A DNA stretch of 64,000 nt from Roseicyclus sp. (GTDB taxonomy: Bacteria; Pseudomonadota; Alphaproteobacteria; Rhodobacterales; Rhodobacteraceae), in assembly GCA_018401055.1 (NCBI GenBank), contig JAGYLB010000092.1:48292-112291 (forward strand), given 5' to 3'. Shown piece after piece: positions 1 to 8,056 of the stretch. A model generated the notes under the pieces. That model made no database searches, was not told where the DNA came from, and saw only the letters and a program-made list of their open reading frames with translations. Both the position numbers and the translations under genes were made by a program. Each line of letters opens with the position of its first letter. Within the stretch, counting starts at the first letter, position 1.

Positions 1-187
1 AGGCCGGAAAGGCCGCCGAGGCCGCGTCGATGGCGCGATGGGTTTCCGCAGCACCGCAGGCGGGCACCGTGCCGATCACCTCGCCGGTGGCGGGGTTCGT
101 CACATCGATGGTCGTGGCCTGATCGGCTTGCACCCAGGCCCCGCCGATGAAATTCGCCTTGCGCTGCCACGCCTGCCAATCGCTCAT
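1..187 (-). CDS. succinate-semialdehyde dehydrogenase-type aldehyde dehydrogenase, N-terminal fragment
   Basis: Only the first ~62 codons lie in the window; the gene runs off the left edge. The visible part carries the aldehyde dehydrogenase superfamily N-terminus, with FIGGAWV followed by TIDVTNPATGEVIGTVP, which resembles GabD-type succinate-semialdehyde dehydrogenases that oxidise succinate semialdehyde to succinate. The catalytic Cys and Glu lie outside the window, so substrate is inferred from N-terminal similarity alone. The ATG at 185-187 overlaps the stop of the upstream acetyltransferase gene (ATGA), so the gene is probably the third of a translationally coupled gap-GNAT-dehydrogenase operon. 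Any other NAD(P)-dependent aldehyde dehydrogenase is possible. Confidence 0.7.
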   Translation of the reverse strand, partial: MSDWQAWQRKANFIGGAWVQADQATTIDVTNPATGEVIGTVPACGAAETHRAIDAASAAFPA

Positions 188-657
188 GTCGTGATCTCCT
201 TGTTGTCTATGCCCGCCCCTCCGCGCGACGCCTCGGCGCGCGCGAAACGGATGTCGGGCAGGTTCTCCGCGTTGCTCGCCCCGTCCGTGCGCGCGATCTC
301 CACGAAGCCCGCGCGCCTGTAGAACGCCACGGCCGCCGTATTCGCCTCGAAGGTCCAGAGCGTCAGCGCCCTCTCCCCCAACTCTGCCAGCAGCGCCGCC
401 CCGAGGCCACGCCCCCGCACCTCCGCCGCAAGGTGGAGCGCGCGCACCTCGCCGCCCTCGCAGGCGATGAACCCGCGCCCATCCGCTTCGGTCAGCACCT
501 CCGCCCGGTCGATCAAACCGGCGACAAAGGCACGATCCTCCGCGCGCGAATGAAGCCGTGGCATCCATGGCGTCGCGTCGATCCAGTCCGACAGGACCAC
601 CGCCAAGGCGCCCGCGTCCCCCGATCTGGCGGGCCGGATGCGCCAGCCCGCGCTCAT
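184..657 (-). CDS. GNAT-family N-acetyltransferase
   Basis: A 157-residue protein with the GNAT fold that transfers an acetyl group from acetyl-CoA to an amine; the acceptor is unknown. The acetyl-CoA-binding motif A is visible as LHLAAEVRGRGLGAALLAEL (RGRGLG loop), followed by the motif B region with EANTAAVAFYRRAGF, the common C-terminal helix and strand of the family. I chose the ATG at 655-657 because it overlaps the stop of gap (ATGA); a longer reading would extend into gap. Its own stop overlaps the next start in the same way. The coupling suggests co-expression with gap and the aldehyde dehydrogenase. Nothing shows whether it modifies a metabolite or a protein. Confidence 0.8.
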   Translation of the reverse strand: MSAGWRIRPARSGDAGALAVVLSDWIDATPWMPRLHSRAEDRAFVAGLIDRAEVLTEADGRGFIACEGGEVRALHLAAEVRGRGLGAALLAELGERALTLWTFEANTAAVAFYRRAGFVEIARTDGASNAENLPDIRFARAEASRGGAGIDNKEITT

Positions 658-1646
658 CCCAGGCGTCCCATTCTCTCGGCCAGATCGAGCATCCGGCACG
701 AAAACCCCCATTCGTTGTCATACCAGCCAAAGACGCGCAGCATGCCGCCTTTGGCGCGTTTGATCTCCGGGCCCTGAACGATCAGCGACTCGGGCCGCGC
801 GCGCAGGTCGGTGGACACCAGCGTCTGATCCGTGAACCCCACTATCGGCCCCGCCCGGTCGCGGAACAACGCCCGCGCCTCCTCGGCCTGTGGCTTGTCG
901 CGGGTGATCACCGCCAGATCCACGCAAGACACCGAGGCGACAGGCACCCGCACCGCTGACCCGGTGATGCGCCCCGCCAGATGCGGCAAAACCGCGTCGA
1001 CCAGCGTGGCCGCGCTTGTGGTTGTCGGCACCATAGACAGGGCAGCGGCGCGGGATCGGGCGAAATCCTCGCCCATCGGCTGATCCACCGTCGGCTGGCT
1101 GCCGGTGTAGCAATGCACCGTGGTCATCAGGGCCGATTCAAGCCCCCATTGTGCGTCGATCATCGCGGCCAGCGGCGCCACCGCGTTGGTGGTGCAAGAC
1201 GCGTTCGACACGATCCGATGCGCCGCCGTCAGCGCTGCATCGTTCGCGCCGATCACCACGGTGATGTCGGCCTGCGGCGACGGCCCCGACACCAGCACAC
1301 GCGCCGCCCCGGCATCAAGCCCCGCTTCGGCGAAACTGCGGGTCCGGGCCAGCCCGGTGCATTCCATCACCACGTCAATGCCGCGCAGGTCCAACAACGC
1401 CAGATCGGCCACCTGCGTGAAGGGCAACACCCGCCCTCCGACGCGCAACACTCCCTCGCCCACAGCGACCTCCTCGGGCCATGGGCCAAAGACGCTGTCA
1501 TACTGGAACAGGTAGGCGCAGGTTTTCAGCGGCGCGATATCGTTCAGCGCGACGATCTCGATCCCGGGCCAACCGCCCTTGAGCCAAGCCCTGAGAGCAG
1601 AGCGCCCGATGCGTCCAAAGCCGTTGATGGCTACCTTGATGGTCAT
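654..1646 (-). CDS. gap: type I glyceraldehyde-3-phosphate dehydrogenase
   Basis: 330 residues, the usual length for GapA. It oxidatively phosphorylates glyceraldehyde 3-phosphate to 1,3-bisphosphoglycerate with NAD(P)+. The N-terminal Rossmann motif INGFGRIGR, the active-site signature SNASCTTN with the nucleophilic Cys, and the C-terminal WYDNEWGFSCRMLDL are all present. The start at 1644-1646 is preceded by a GGGGGGAT-type ribosome binding site; an in-frame extension upstream is unlikely. It heads a short operon with a GNAT acetyltransferase and an aldehyde dehydrogenase, so this may be a second, catabolic gap copy and not the main glycolytic one; that is inference. It is divergent from the molybdoenzyme gene at 1763. 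Confidence 0.93.
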   Translation of the reverse strand: MTIKVAINGFGRIGRSALRAWLKGGWPGIEIVALNDIAPLKTCAYLFQYDSVFGPWPEEVAVGEGVLRVGGRVLPFTQVADLALLDLRGIDVVMECTGLARTRSFAEAGLDAGAARVLVSGPSPQADITVVIGANDAALTAAHRIVSNASCTTNAVAPLAAMIDAQWGLESALMTTVHCYTGSQPTVDQPMGEDFARSRAAALSMVPTTTSAATLVDAVLPHLAGRITGSAVRVPVASVSCVDLAVITRDKPQAEEARALFRDRAGPIVGFTDQTLVSTDLRARPESLIVQGPEIKRAKGGMLRVFGWYDNEWGFSCRMLDLAERMGRLG

Positions 1647-1762
1647 GCGATCCCCCCGCCTGTGCTCAGTGATGCCCCTGCCGGGGCCGGGGCGCAAGGC
1701 CCCCTCCCCCCCGGCACAAGGCTGGGCTATAAGCGCCGCAGGTGACAGGGCGGAGACGGATC

Positions 1763-4006
1763 ATGGATAGCGAGACCCGGCAAAGGCGCGTGACCTCAAG
1801 CCATTGGGGTGCCTTCGAGGTTGTCACCGAGGGCGACCGCATCGTTGAGGCGTACCCCTTCGGCCCCGACCCGCACCCGCCGTCAATCCCTGCGATCCTG
1901 CCCGCCGCCGTGCATCACTCCAGCCGCGTTGCCCGGCCTTCCATCCGCCGCGCCTGGCTTGCCTCGCGCGACCGCACAGGGCGCGGCGATGGCGATTACG
2001 TCACGCCGCCTTGGGACGAGGCGCTGGACATTGCCGCGCAAGAAATTGACCGCATCCGCAAGACACATGGCAATGGCGCGATCTACGGCGGCTCCTACGG
2101 CTGGGCCTCGGCCGGACGGTTCCACCATGCCCAAGGCCAGATCCACCGCTTTCTCAACTGCATTGGCGGTTATGTCGCCAGTTTCGGCAGCTATTCCACC
2201 GGCTGCGCCCAATCGATCATGCCCCATGTCTTTGGCGAAAACTTCCTGACCCTCACCTACGAGGCGCAGGACAGTTTCGCCACCATCGCCGAGCATACCG
2301 AAACGCTGGTCATGTTCGGCGGCATCAACCCCAAGAATTCCCAAGTCTCGATGGGCGGGATCACCGAACACCAGACCGCGGGCTGGTTTGACCGCTTTGC
2401 GCAAAAGGGGATGATGCGCCTCAACATTGGCCCCCAGCGCGGGGATGCGCCCGAGGGCTGCGACTGGCTGCCCTGTCGCCCCGGGTCCGACACGGCGCTG
2501 ATGCTGGCCTTGGCCCATGTGCTGGAAACCGAGGGGCTGACCGACCACCCTTTTCTCGACCGCTACACAATCGGTTGGGACCGGTTCCGCCCCTATCTGA
2601 TGGGCGAGACGGACGGCACGCCCAAATCGCCCGCCTGGGCTGCGCCGCTGACGGGTGTTGCGCCCGCTACGATCCGCGATCTTGCCCGCCGCATGGCCAG
2701 CACGCGCACGCTGATCACGGTGGCATGGTCGCTGCAGCGCCAAGAACACGGCGAACAGCCCTATTGGATGTCGGCGGTGCTGGCCGCGATGCTGGGTCAG
2801 ATCGGCCTGCCCGGTGGCGGCGTGGGCTACGGCTATGGTGCCATCGGCGGCATCGGCAAGGATTTCCGCCCCCTGGGTGGTCTGACCCTACCCCAAGGCA
2901 CCAATGCCGTGCGCGACGTGATCCCGGTCGCGCGCGTGGCCGACATGCTGCTGAACCCCGGCCAACCTTATGATTTCAACGGCCAGCGCCGCACCTACCC
3001 CGATATCCGTCTGGTATATTGGGCGGGCGGTAACCCCTTTCACCACCATCAGGACCTGAACCGCCTGCACGAGGCATGGACCCGGCCCGAAACCGTGATC
3101 GTGCACGAGCCGTGGTGGACCGCCACCGTCCAGCGTGCCGATATCGTCTTTCCCGCCACCACGCCTTATGAGCGCGAGGATATCGGGCGGTCACCGCTGG
3201 ACGATTACCTGTTTCACATGCCCGCCCTAATCCCCCCCGTGGGTCAGGCGCGCGACGATTACGCCATCTTCGCGGGACTTGCGCAACGCCTTGGCGCCGG
3301 CGCAGCCTTTACCGAGGGGCGCGACCCTGCACAATGGATCGGCAACCTCTACGAGGGCTTCCAAGCCCGCGCGAAGGCGGCAGGTGTCGAGGTTCCAACC
3401 CTCGACGAGCTGCGGGCGCGCAACTGGATCAAGCTTGACATTGCCGCCGAAGAACAACCAAAGCCGATCCTCCGGGCCTTTCGCGCCGACCCCGAGGGCG
3501 CGGCGCTCAAGACGCCCTCGGGCCGGATCGAGATTTTCTCTGCCACCATCGACGGCTTCGGCTACGACGATTGCCCCGGCCACCCCGTCTGGCTGCCCCC
3601 CGCCGAATGGCCGGGCATGGCCAGCCATGATGCGCCCCTGCATCTCGTGTCGCCGCAACCGGGCGACAAGCTGCACTCCCAACTCGAAGCGGCCTTGGCC
3701 GATGTCGAGGGCGCACGCCCCGAGACAATTCTTATACATGAATCGGACGCTGCCGCGCGGGGCATTGCCACGGGCGATCTGGTGCGGGTGTTCAACGCGC
3801 GCGGCGCCGCTCGCGCCCGGGCACGGGTGACGAGTGATATCTTGCAAGGCGTCGTGGCGCTGCCCACAGGGGCATGGTTCGGGGCAAAGGGCGGGAACAT
3901 GGATATGAACGGAAACCCCAACGTGCTGACGCGGGATGTTGGCACATCACGGCTGGGTCAAGGCACAAGCGCCCATTCCGCCTTGGTGGAGGTGGAGCGG
4001 ATATGA
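1763..4006 (+). CDS. BisC/TorA-type molybdopterin S- or N-oxide reductase (DMSO reductase family), cytoplasmic
   Basis: 747 residues, matching biotin sulfoxide reductase (BisC) and the DMSO/TMAO reductases. The family uses a bis-MGD molybdenum centre to reduce S-oxides or N-oxides. SYSTGCA near residue 150 carries the serine that ligates Mo in this subgroup. There is no N-terminal Fe-S cysteine motif and no Tat signal, which favours a soluble cytoplasmic BisC-like enzyme (biotin or methionine sulfoxide) over periplasmic TorA/DorA. The C-terminal LHLVSPQPGDKLHSQLE and AWFGAKGGNMDMNGNPN segments fit the cofactor-binding domain. The ATG at 1763 has GGAG seven bases upstream. It stands alone on the plus strand; no dedicated chaperone or cytochrome gene is adjacent. 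Confidence 0.85.
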   Translation: MDSETRQRRVTSSHWGAFEVVTEGDRIVEAYPFGPDPHPPSIPAILPAAVHHSSRVARPSIRRAWLASRDRTGRGDGDYVTPPWDEALDIAAQEIDRIRKTHGNGAIYGGSYGWASAGRFHHAQGQIHRFLNCIGGYVASFGSYSTGCAQSIMPHVFGENFLTLTYEAQDSFATIAEHTETLVMFGGINPKNSQVSMGGITEHQTAGWFDRFAQKGMMRLNIGPQRGDAPEGCDWLPCRPGSDTALMLALAHVLETEGLTDHPFLDRYTIGWDRFRPYLMGETDGTPKSPAWAAPLTGVAPATIRDLARRMASTRTLITVAWSLQRQEHGEQPYWMSAVLAAMLGQIGLPGGGVGYGYGAIGGIGKDFRPLGGLTLPQGTNAVRDVIPVARVADMLLNPGQPYDFNGQRRTYPDIRLVYWAGGNPFHHHQDLNRLHEAWTRPETVIVHEPWWTATVQRADIVFPATTPYEREDIGRSPLDDYLFHMPALIPPVGQARDDYAIFAGLAQRLGAGAAFTEGRDPAQWIGNLYEGFQARAKAAGVEVPTLDELRARNWIKLDIAAEEQPKPILRAFRADPEGAALKTPSGRIEIFSATIDGFGYDDCPGHPVWLPPAEWPGMASHDAPLHLVSPQPGDKLHSQLEAALADVEGARPETILIHESDAAARGIATGDLVRVFNARGAARARARVTSDILQGVVALPTGAWFGAKGGNMDMNGNPNVLTRDVGTSRLGQGTSAHSALVEVERI

Positions 4007-4009
4007 GGG

Positions 4010-4099
4010 ACGCAAAACTGCAGTTTTGCGTGCCGGAAATCTGCAGATTTCCGTCTGGGAAAGCCCGGGTTTTCCCAGACGTTTTCCTCGAGGAAAACG
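4010..4099. repeat. array of four consecutive palindromes between convergent genes
   Basis: The 94-base gap between the molybdoenzyme stop (4006) and the aminotransferase stop (4101) is almost entirely palindromic. Palindrome 1, 4010-4031, 22 bp perfect, centre CTGCAG. Palindrome 2, 4034-4053, 20 bp perfect, centre CTGCAG. Palindrome 3, 4053-4080, 28 bp, centre CCCGGG, with one G/T mismatch that would be a G-U pair in RNA. Palindrome 4, 4080-4099, 20 bp perfect, centre CTCGAG. Each can fold with almost no loop, on either strand. Bidirectional termination for two convergent genes is a plausible role, but one hairpin would do that. The tandem of four different palindromes looks like a repetitive extragenic element. 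Confidence 0.9.
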
Positions 4100-4100
4100 C

Positions 4101-5027
4101 CTAGCTCCGCGCCGCGACGTAAGCTGCGACATCAGCCTTGTAGAGCTCCCGGATGCGCCGCGTCACGGGCCGCGATCCATCGCCCACAGGCTTGCCGTCG
4201 ATCGAGGCCACGGGCGTCTGCGCGCCAAAGGTGCCGGTCAGGAACGCTTCTTCCGCGCCAGCAACTTCAAAGAGGGAATAGTTCTTCTCGAAGATCGGGA
4301 TGCCATCCTTGCGGCACAGGTCGATCACCTTTTGCCGCGTGACCCCGTTCATGCAGTAATCGCCGGTCGAGGTCCAAACCTCTCCCTTGCGCACGATGAA
4401 GAAATTGCAGGCATTGGTCGTGTTCACAAAGCCATGCGGGTCCAGCATCAACGCCTCATCCGCGCCCGCCTGTTCCGCCTGCAGGCAGGCCAGAACGCAG
4501 TTCAGCTTGGAATGGGAATTGTATTTCGCATCCTGGCTCATCGGCAGGCCGCGCACCTGCGGCACAGTGGCCAGCCGGATGCCTGCCGAATGCAGGCGGT
4601 CCACAGGCTTGGAATGTTCCATGATGATGACCAGCGTCGGCCCCGACCGCGAAAGTGACGGGTGCTGGAACGGCCGCACCTTGGGGCCCCGCGTCAGCAT
4701 CAGGCGGCAATGCACATCCGTGTGCATCCCGTTGGCTTTGCGCGTCATCTCGAGCGCGTTCATAATGCCCGCGCGGTCCATGCCCACATCCAGGCTGACC
4801 GCCTTGCAGCTGTCGAAAAAGCGATCCATGTGCTCTTCGAAGAAGGCCCAGACGCCGTCATAAAGACGCATCCCCTCCCACATGCCGTCGCCCAGCAAGA
4901 AGCCGCTGTCATAGACCGACACCGTGGCCTCCGGGCGGGGTTTCAGCGCGCCGTTGACGTAGATCAGGATGTCAGCGTTGCGCGGGTCTTCCAGCGCGTC
5001 ATGGGTGGTGGAATGGTCGGTCTGCAT
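4101..5027 (-). CDS. PLP-dependent class IV aminotransferase (branched-chain / D-amino acid type)
   Basis: 308 residues with fold-type IV PLP features: an N-terminal YVNGALKPRPEATVSVYDSG segment with GDGMWEGMRLYDG, a lysine-containing stretch around AKYNSHSKLNCVLA that must supply the Schiff-base lysine (which of its two lysines I cannot settle), and VNTTNACNFFIV followed by NGVTRQKVIDLC. It moves an amino group between amino and 2-oxo acids; family members include IlvE, D-alanine aminotransferase and aminodeoxychorismate lyase, and sequence alone does not decide among them. The ATG at 5027 has an AGGGAGAC ribosome binding site. It lies 52 bases downstream of the winged-helix regulator gene, on the same strand. 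Confidence 0.85.
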   Translation of the reverse strand: MQTDHSTTHDALEDPRNADILIYVNGALKPRPEATVSVYDSGFLLGDGMWEGMRLYDGVWAFFEEHMDRFFDSCKAVSLDVGMDRAGIMNALEMTRKANGMHTDVHCRLMLTRGPKVRPFQHPSLSRSGPTLVIIMEHSKPVDRLHSAGIRLATVPQVRGLPMSQDAKYNSHSKLNCVLACLQAEQAGADEALMLDPHGFVNTTNACNFFIVRKGEVWTSTGDYCMNGVTRQKVIDLCRKDGIPIFEKNYSLFEVAGAEEAFLTGTFGAQTPVASIDGKPVGDGSRPVTRRIRELYKADVAAYVAARS

Positions 5028-5045
5028 CTTGCGTCTCCCTGGTCT

Positions 5046-5069
5046 GCCCCGTCAGGGATGACGCGGGGC
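5046..5069 (-). other. imperfect hairpin upstream of the aminotransferase gene
   Basis: GCCCCGTCA at 5046-5054 can pair with TGACGCGGGGC at 5059-5069, with a two-base bulge and a four-base loop. It lies in the 52-base gap between the winged-helix gene and the aminotransferase. There is no U-run on the minus-strand transcript, so a classical terminator is not supported. It may act as an mRNA processing or attenuation hairpin. Confidence 0.3.
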
Positions 5070-5079
5070 GTGGGGCGGG

Positions 5080-5778
5080 TCAATCCAGGGCGAGCACATA
5101 ACCTTCGCCTCGGACGCTGCGGATCGGGTCGAGGTCCAAGGCCGCACGCAACCTGCGGCGGGTGCGGTTGAGCTTGACGTCGATCGTGCGCAGCCCGTTC
5201 TGGGTCTGTGCCCCATAGGCAAGCCGCAAGAGATCCTCGCGCGACCACACCCTGCCCGGCATGTCGAACAACGGGCCAAGCAGGCGGAAATCTTCCAGCG
5301 ACAGGGCCGCTGTAGAGCCCGCTACGCTCAAGGTCATCGCCGCCTCGTCCAGCGTCAGCCTGCCCGTCCTGCACCGGCTGGCCAGTGCCACGGGACGGCA
5401 GCGCCGCATCAACGCGCGCAGGCGCAGGGTAAAGGCATCAATACCCTCGGCGGGGTCAAAGACCTCGATTTCGATCTGCGGGACAGGGTCTGGTGCGGCA
5501 TCCTGCGGTCCCATCAACACCACACCCAGCGTTGCGGTGTGCATCGCACCACGCAAGGCAGCAAGGTCCCCGTCGTCCACCGCCCCGTCAAGGATCGCAT
5601 AATCCGGGCGCTTACGCGCCACGGCGTCCAGCAGCACGCCTTGCGTCTCGCACCGCGCAAGGTTCGCAAGCCTATCGCCCAGCCGCGACAGGAACAGCCC
5701 GGTTCCAGCATGACCGACATCGGCCACGCCGATCAACGGCTCTGCCAGATGCAAGATATCGGGATTGCCCGCGTCCAC
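5080..5778 (-). CDS. OmpR/PhoB-type winged-helix protein with degenerate receiver domain, downstream of phoB
   Basis: About 232 residues if it starts at the GTG at 5776-5778; the start is uncertain, since a TTG lies a few codons in and no strong ribosome binding site is visible. The C-terminal ~95 residues are a clear Trans_reg_C winged helix: LSLEDFRLLGPLFDMPGRVW, SREDLLRLAYG, RTIDVKLNRTRRRLRAALD, IRSVRGEGYVLALD. The N-terminal ~125 residues look like a receiver remnant: DYAILDG at the phosphoacceptor strand and GVVLMGP at the next, but the usual lysine region reads EVFDPAEG and the acidic pocket is not recognisable. It follows phoB by 10 bases, so it is co-transcribed with the phosphate regulon genes and may be a phosphorylation-independent partner of PhoB. 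Confidence 0.75.
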   Translation of the reverse strand: MDAGNPDILHLAEPLIGVADVGHAGTGLFLSRLGDRLANLARCETQGVLLDAVARKRPDYAILDGAVDDGDLAALRGAMHTATLGVVLMGPQDAAPDPVPQIEIEVFDPAEGIDAFTLRLRALMRRCRPVALASRCRTGRLTLDEAAMTLSVAGSTAALSLEDFRLLGPLFDMPGRVWSREDLLRLAYGAQTQNGLRTIDVKLNRTRRRLRAALDLDPIRSVRGEGYVLALD

Positions 5779-5788
5779 GCTTGCCCGA

Positions 5789-6475
5789 TCAACCCAGCGC
5801 GTAGCCTGCGCCGCGCACGGTGCGGATCGGATCACCGTGATCCCCGGCCTTGAGCGCCTTGCGCAGGCGGCCCACATGCACATCGACCGTGCGGCTGTCG
5901 ACATAAATGTCGCGGCCCCAGACCCGGTCGAGCAGCTGCTCACGGCTCCAGACCCGGCCTGGGCGTTCCATGAAAGCCGTCAGCAGACGAAACTCGGTCG
6001 GCCCGAGGCTGAGCTGTTCCTTGTTCCGGTAGACACGATGTTCGGCCAGATCGACCATGATATCATCATACTCGAGCCGCTCGCCAACGGTCGCAGGGCG
6101 GACGCGCCGCAACTGCGTGCGCAGGCGGGCCAACAGTTCGGCCACGGAATAGGGCTTGGTGATGTAGTCATCCGCCCCGGTTTCCAGCCCGCGGATCTTG
6201 TCGACCTCCTCGGACCGGGCGGACAGCATGATGATCGGGATGCGCGCGGTCTCGGCCCCCATCTTGAGCTGGCGGCAGACCTCGATCCCCGAGACATGCG
6301 GCAACATCCAATCCAGCACGATCACGTCAGGCGGCGTTTCGCGCACCATGTCGAGCGCGATATCGCCCGCCTCGGCGGTCATCACCTGAAATCCTTCGGC
6401 CTGAATGTTGTAGGCCAGAACCTCGCGCTGCGCGGGTTCATCCTCGACAACGAGCACCAGCGGTTCGCCAGCCAT
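5789..6475 (-). CDS. phoB: phosphate regulon response regulator PhoB
   Basis: 228 residues. The receiver domain (about 1-120) has the acidic pair ED at 11-12, phosphoacceptor Asp55 in VIVLDWMLP, Ser85 and Lys107 in ITKPYS. The winged helix (about 130-228) contains LSLGPTEFRLL, RTVDVHVGRLRKAL and IRTVRGAGYAL. PhoB is phosphorylated by PhoR when phosphate is scarce and binds Pho boxes; boxes are visible upstream of pstS and phnD in this window. No phoR is present here; the kinase must lie elsewhere. It is the sixth gene of the pst operon, 14 bases after phoU. Confidence 0.95.
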   Translation of the reverse strand: MAGEPLVLVVEDEPAQREVLAYNIQAEGFQVMTAEAGDIALDMVRETPPDVIVLDWMLPHVSGIEVCRQLKMGAETARIPIIMLSARSEEVDKIRGLETGADDYITKPYSVAELLARLRTQLRRVRPATVGERLEYDDIMVDLAEHRVYRNKEQLSLGPTEFRLLTAFMERPGRVWSREQLLDRVWGRDIYVDSRTVDVHVGRLRKALKAGDHGDPIRTVRGAGYALG

Positions 6476-6489
6476 CGGCCTGTTCCTTG

Positions 6490-7206
6490 TTACTTCGTCA
6501 CGCCCGCATCATGCGGCGTGCGGTCTTGCTTGGGACGGTCCTCATCGGGCATGTCACCGGTGACGAGGTAGATCACCTGCTCGGCGATCGAGGTGACGTG
6601 ATCGCCCATCCGCTCGATGTTCTTGGCCATGAAATGCAGGTGCATGCAGGTGGTGATATTGCGCGGGTCCTCCATCATGAAGGTCAGGTATTCGCGGAAA
6701 AGCGCGGAATACATCTGGTCCACGTCGATGTCGCGTGCCCGCACGTCGGCCGCCAGACCCGCATCACGCTGGATATAGGCGTCGAGCACGTCCTTCAGCA
6801 TCAGTTCCACCTGCCGGGCCATGCGACGCAGAGAGGCACCTGTGCCGTTCACGGGCGGCTGGTCGATGATCGTCTCGGTCCGCTTGGCGATGTTCTTGGC
6901 GTAGTCCCCGATCCGTTCGAGATTGGTCGAGACGCGAAACACCGTCAGCACCGTGCGCAGGTCGCGCGCGATCGGCTGGCGCTGCGCGATGATGCGCGCC
7001 GCCTCGTCGTTGACCTGTTCCTCCAGCGCGTCGATGGCCTTGTCGCCTTCCCGCACCTCGCGCGCCAGTTCCACGTCGCGAAGCTCAAGCGCCTGCGTGG
7101 CCTTGGCGATGGCATCCTCGACCAGACCACCCATGCGCATGATCTGCGCCTGAATGCCTTCGAGGTCGCGGTCGAAACTTGAGACGATGTGTTCGGAAGT
7201 CGGCAT
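6490..7206 (-). CDS. phoU: phosphate signalling protein PhoU
   Basis: 238 residues, two repeated three-helix PhoU domains, with the metal-binding ExxxD-type repeats visible in STNLERIGDYAKNIAKR and MAKNIERMGDHVTSIAEQ. PhoU links the Pst transporter to PhoR and represses the regulon when phosphate is plentiful. The start at 7204-7206 (MPTSEHIVSSFD) is preceded by GGGGAGAC. It lies 34 bases after pstB and 14 bases before phoB, as in other Rhodobacteraceae. Confidence 0.95.
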   Translation of the reverse strand: MPTSEHIVSSFDRDLEGIQAQIMRMGGLVEDAIAKATQALELRDVELAREVREGDKAIDALEEQVNDEAARIIAQRQPIARDLRTVLTVFRVSTNLERIGDYAKNIAKRTETIIDQPPVNGTGASLRRMARQVELMLKDVLDAYIQRDAGLAADVRARDIDVDQMYSALFREYLTFMMEDPRNITTCMHLHFMAKNIERMGDHVTSIAEQVIYLVTGDMPDEDRPKQDRTPHDAGVTK

Positions 7207-7240
7207 GGTAGTCTCCCCTGCCCGGCGCGGATTGCTGGCC

Positions 7241-8038
7241 TCAGCCAATCCGGCCGGTGATGTAGCTTTCGGTCCGAGGGTCCTCGGGATTGGTGAAAAT
7301 CTTGGAGGTCTCGCCGTATTCCACCAGCGTGCCGAGGTGGAAGAAGGCAGTCTTCTGGCTGACCCGCGCGGCCTGCTGCATCGAGTGGGTCACGATGACC
7401 ACGGAATAGCTTTGCCGCAGATCGTCGATCAACTCCTCCACCTGTGCGGTGGCGATCGGGTCGAGCGCGGAACAGGGCTCGTCCATCAACAACACCTCGG
7501 GGCCGGTGGCCACGGCGCGCGCGATGCACAGGCGCTGCTGCTGGCCACCCGACAGGCCGGTGCCGGGGTCTTGCAGACGGTCCTTGACCTCGTTCCAAAG
7601 GGCCGCGCGCTTGAGGCTTTCCTCGACGATTCCATCAAGCTCCGACTTGGACCGGGTCAGGCCGTGGATCTTGGGGCCATAAGCCACGTTGTCATAGATC
7701 GACTTGGGGAAGGGGTTGGGTTTCTGGAACACCATGCCCACCTTGGCGCGCAGCTGCACCGGGTCCACGTTGCGGTCGTAGATGTCGTCCCCGTCGAGAC
7801 GGATGTCACCCTCGACCCGGGCGATGGCGACCGTGTCGTTCATCCGGTTCAGGCAGCGCAGAAAGGTAGACTTGCCACACCCCGACGGACCGATAAAGGC
7901 GGTCACGGTCTTGTCGAGGATGTCACAGTCGACGTCCTTCAGCGCGTGCTTGTCGCCATAGTAGACCTGCACACCGCGGGCGATGAACTTGGTTTTCTGG
8001 GTATCCACACTTCTCTCCACGATGCGAAGGTCGTCCAT
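7241..8038 (-). CDS. pstB: phosphate ABC transporter ATP-binding protein PstB
   Basis: 265 residues. It hydrolyses ATP to drive phosphate import through PstC-PstA on the inner face of the membrane. Walker A is GPSGCGKST, the Q-loop is VFQKPNPFP, the signature is LSGGQQQRL and Walker B is [12 protein letters not shown], followed by the switch histidine in VIVTHSM. The [17 protein letters not shown] segment is typical of PstB. It lies 18 bases after pstA in the operon. Confidence 0.97.
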   Translation of the reverse strand: MDDLRIVERSVDTQKTKFIARGVQVYYGDKHALKDVDCDILDKTVTAFIGPSGCGKSTFLRCLNRMNDTVAIARVEGDIRLDGDDIYDRNVDPVQLRAKVGMVFQKPNPFPKSIYDNVAYGPKIHGLTRSKSELDGIVEESLKRAALWNEVKDRLQDPGTGLSGGQQQRLCIARAVATGPEVLLMDEPCSALDPIATAQVEELIDDLRQSYSVVIVTHSMQQAARVSQKTAFFHLGTLVEYGETSKIFTNPEDPRTESYITGRIG

Positions 8039-8056
8039 TTGTCGCTCTCCTCGGGG

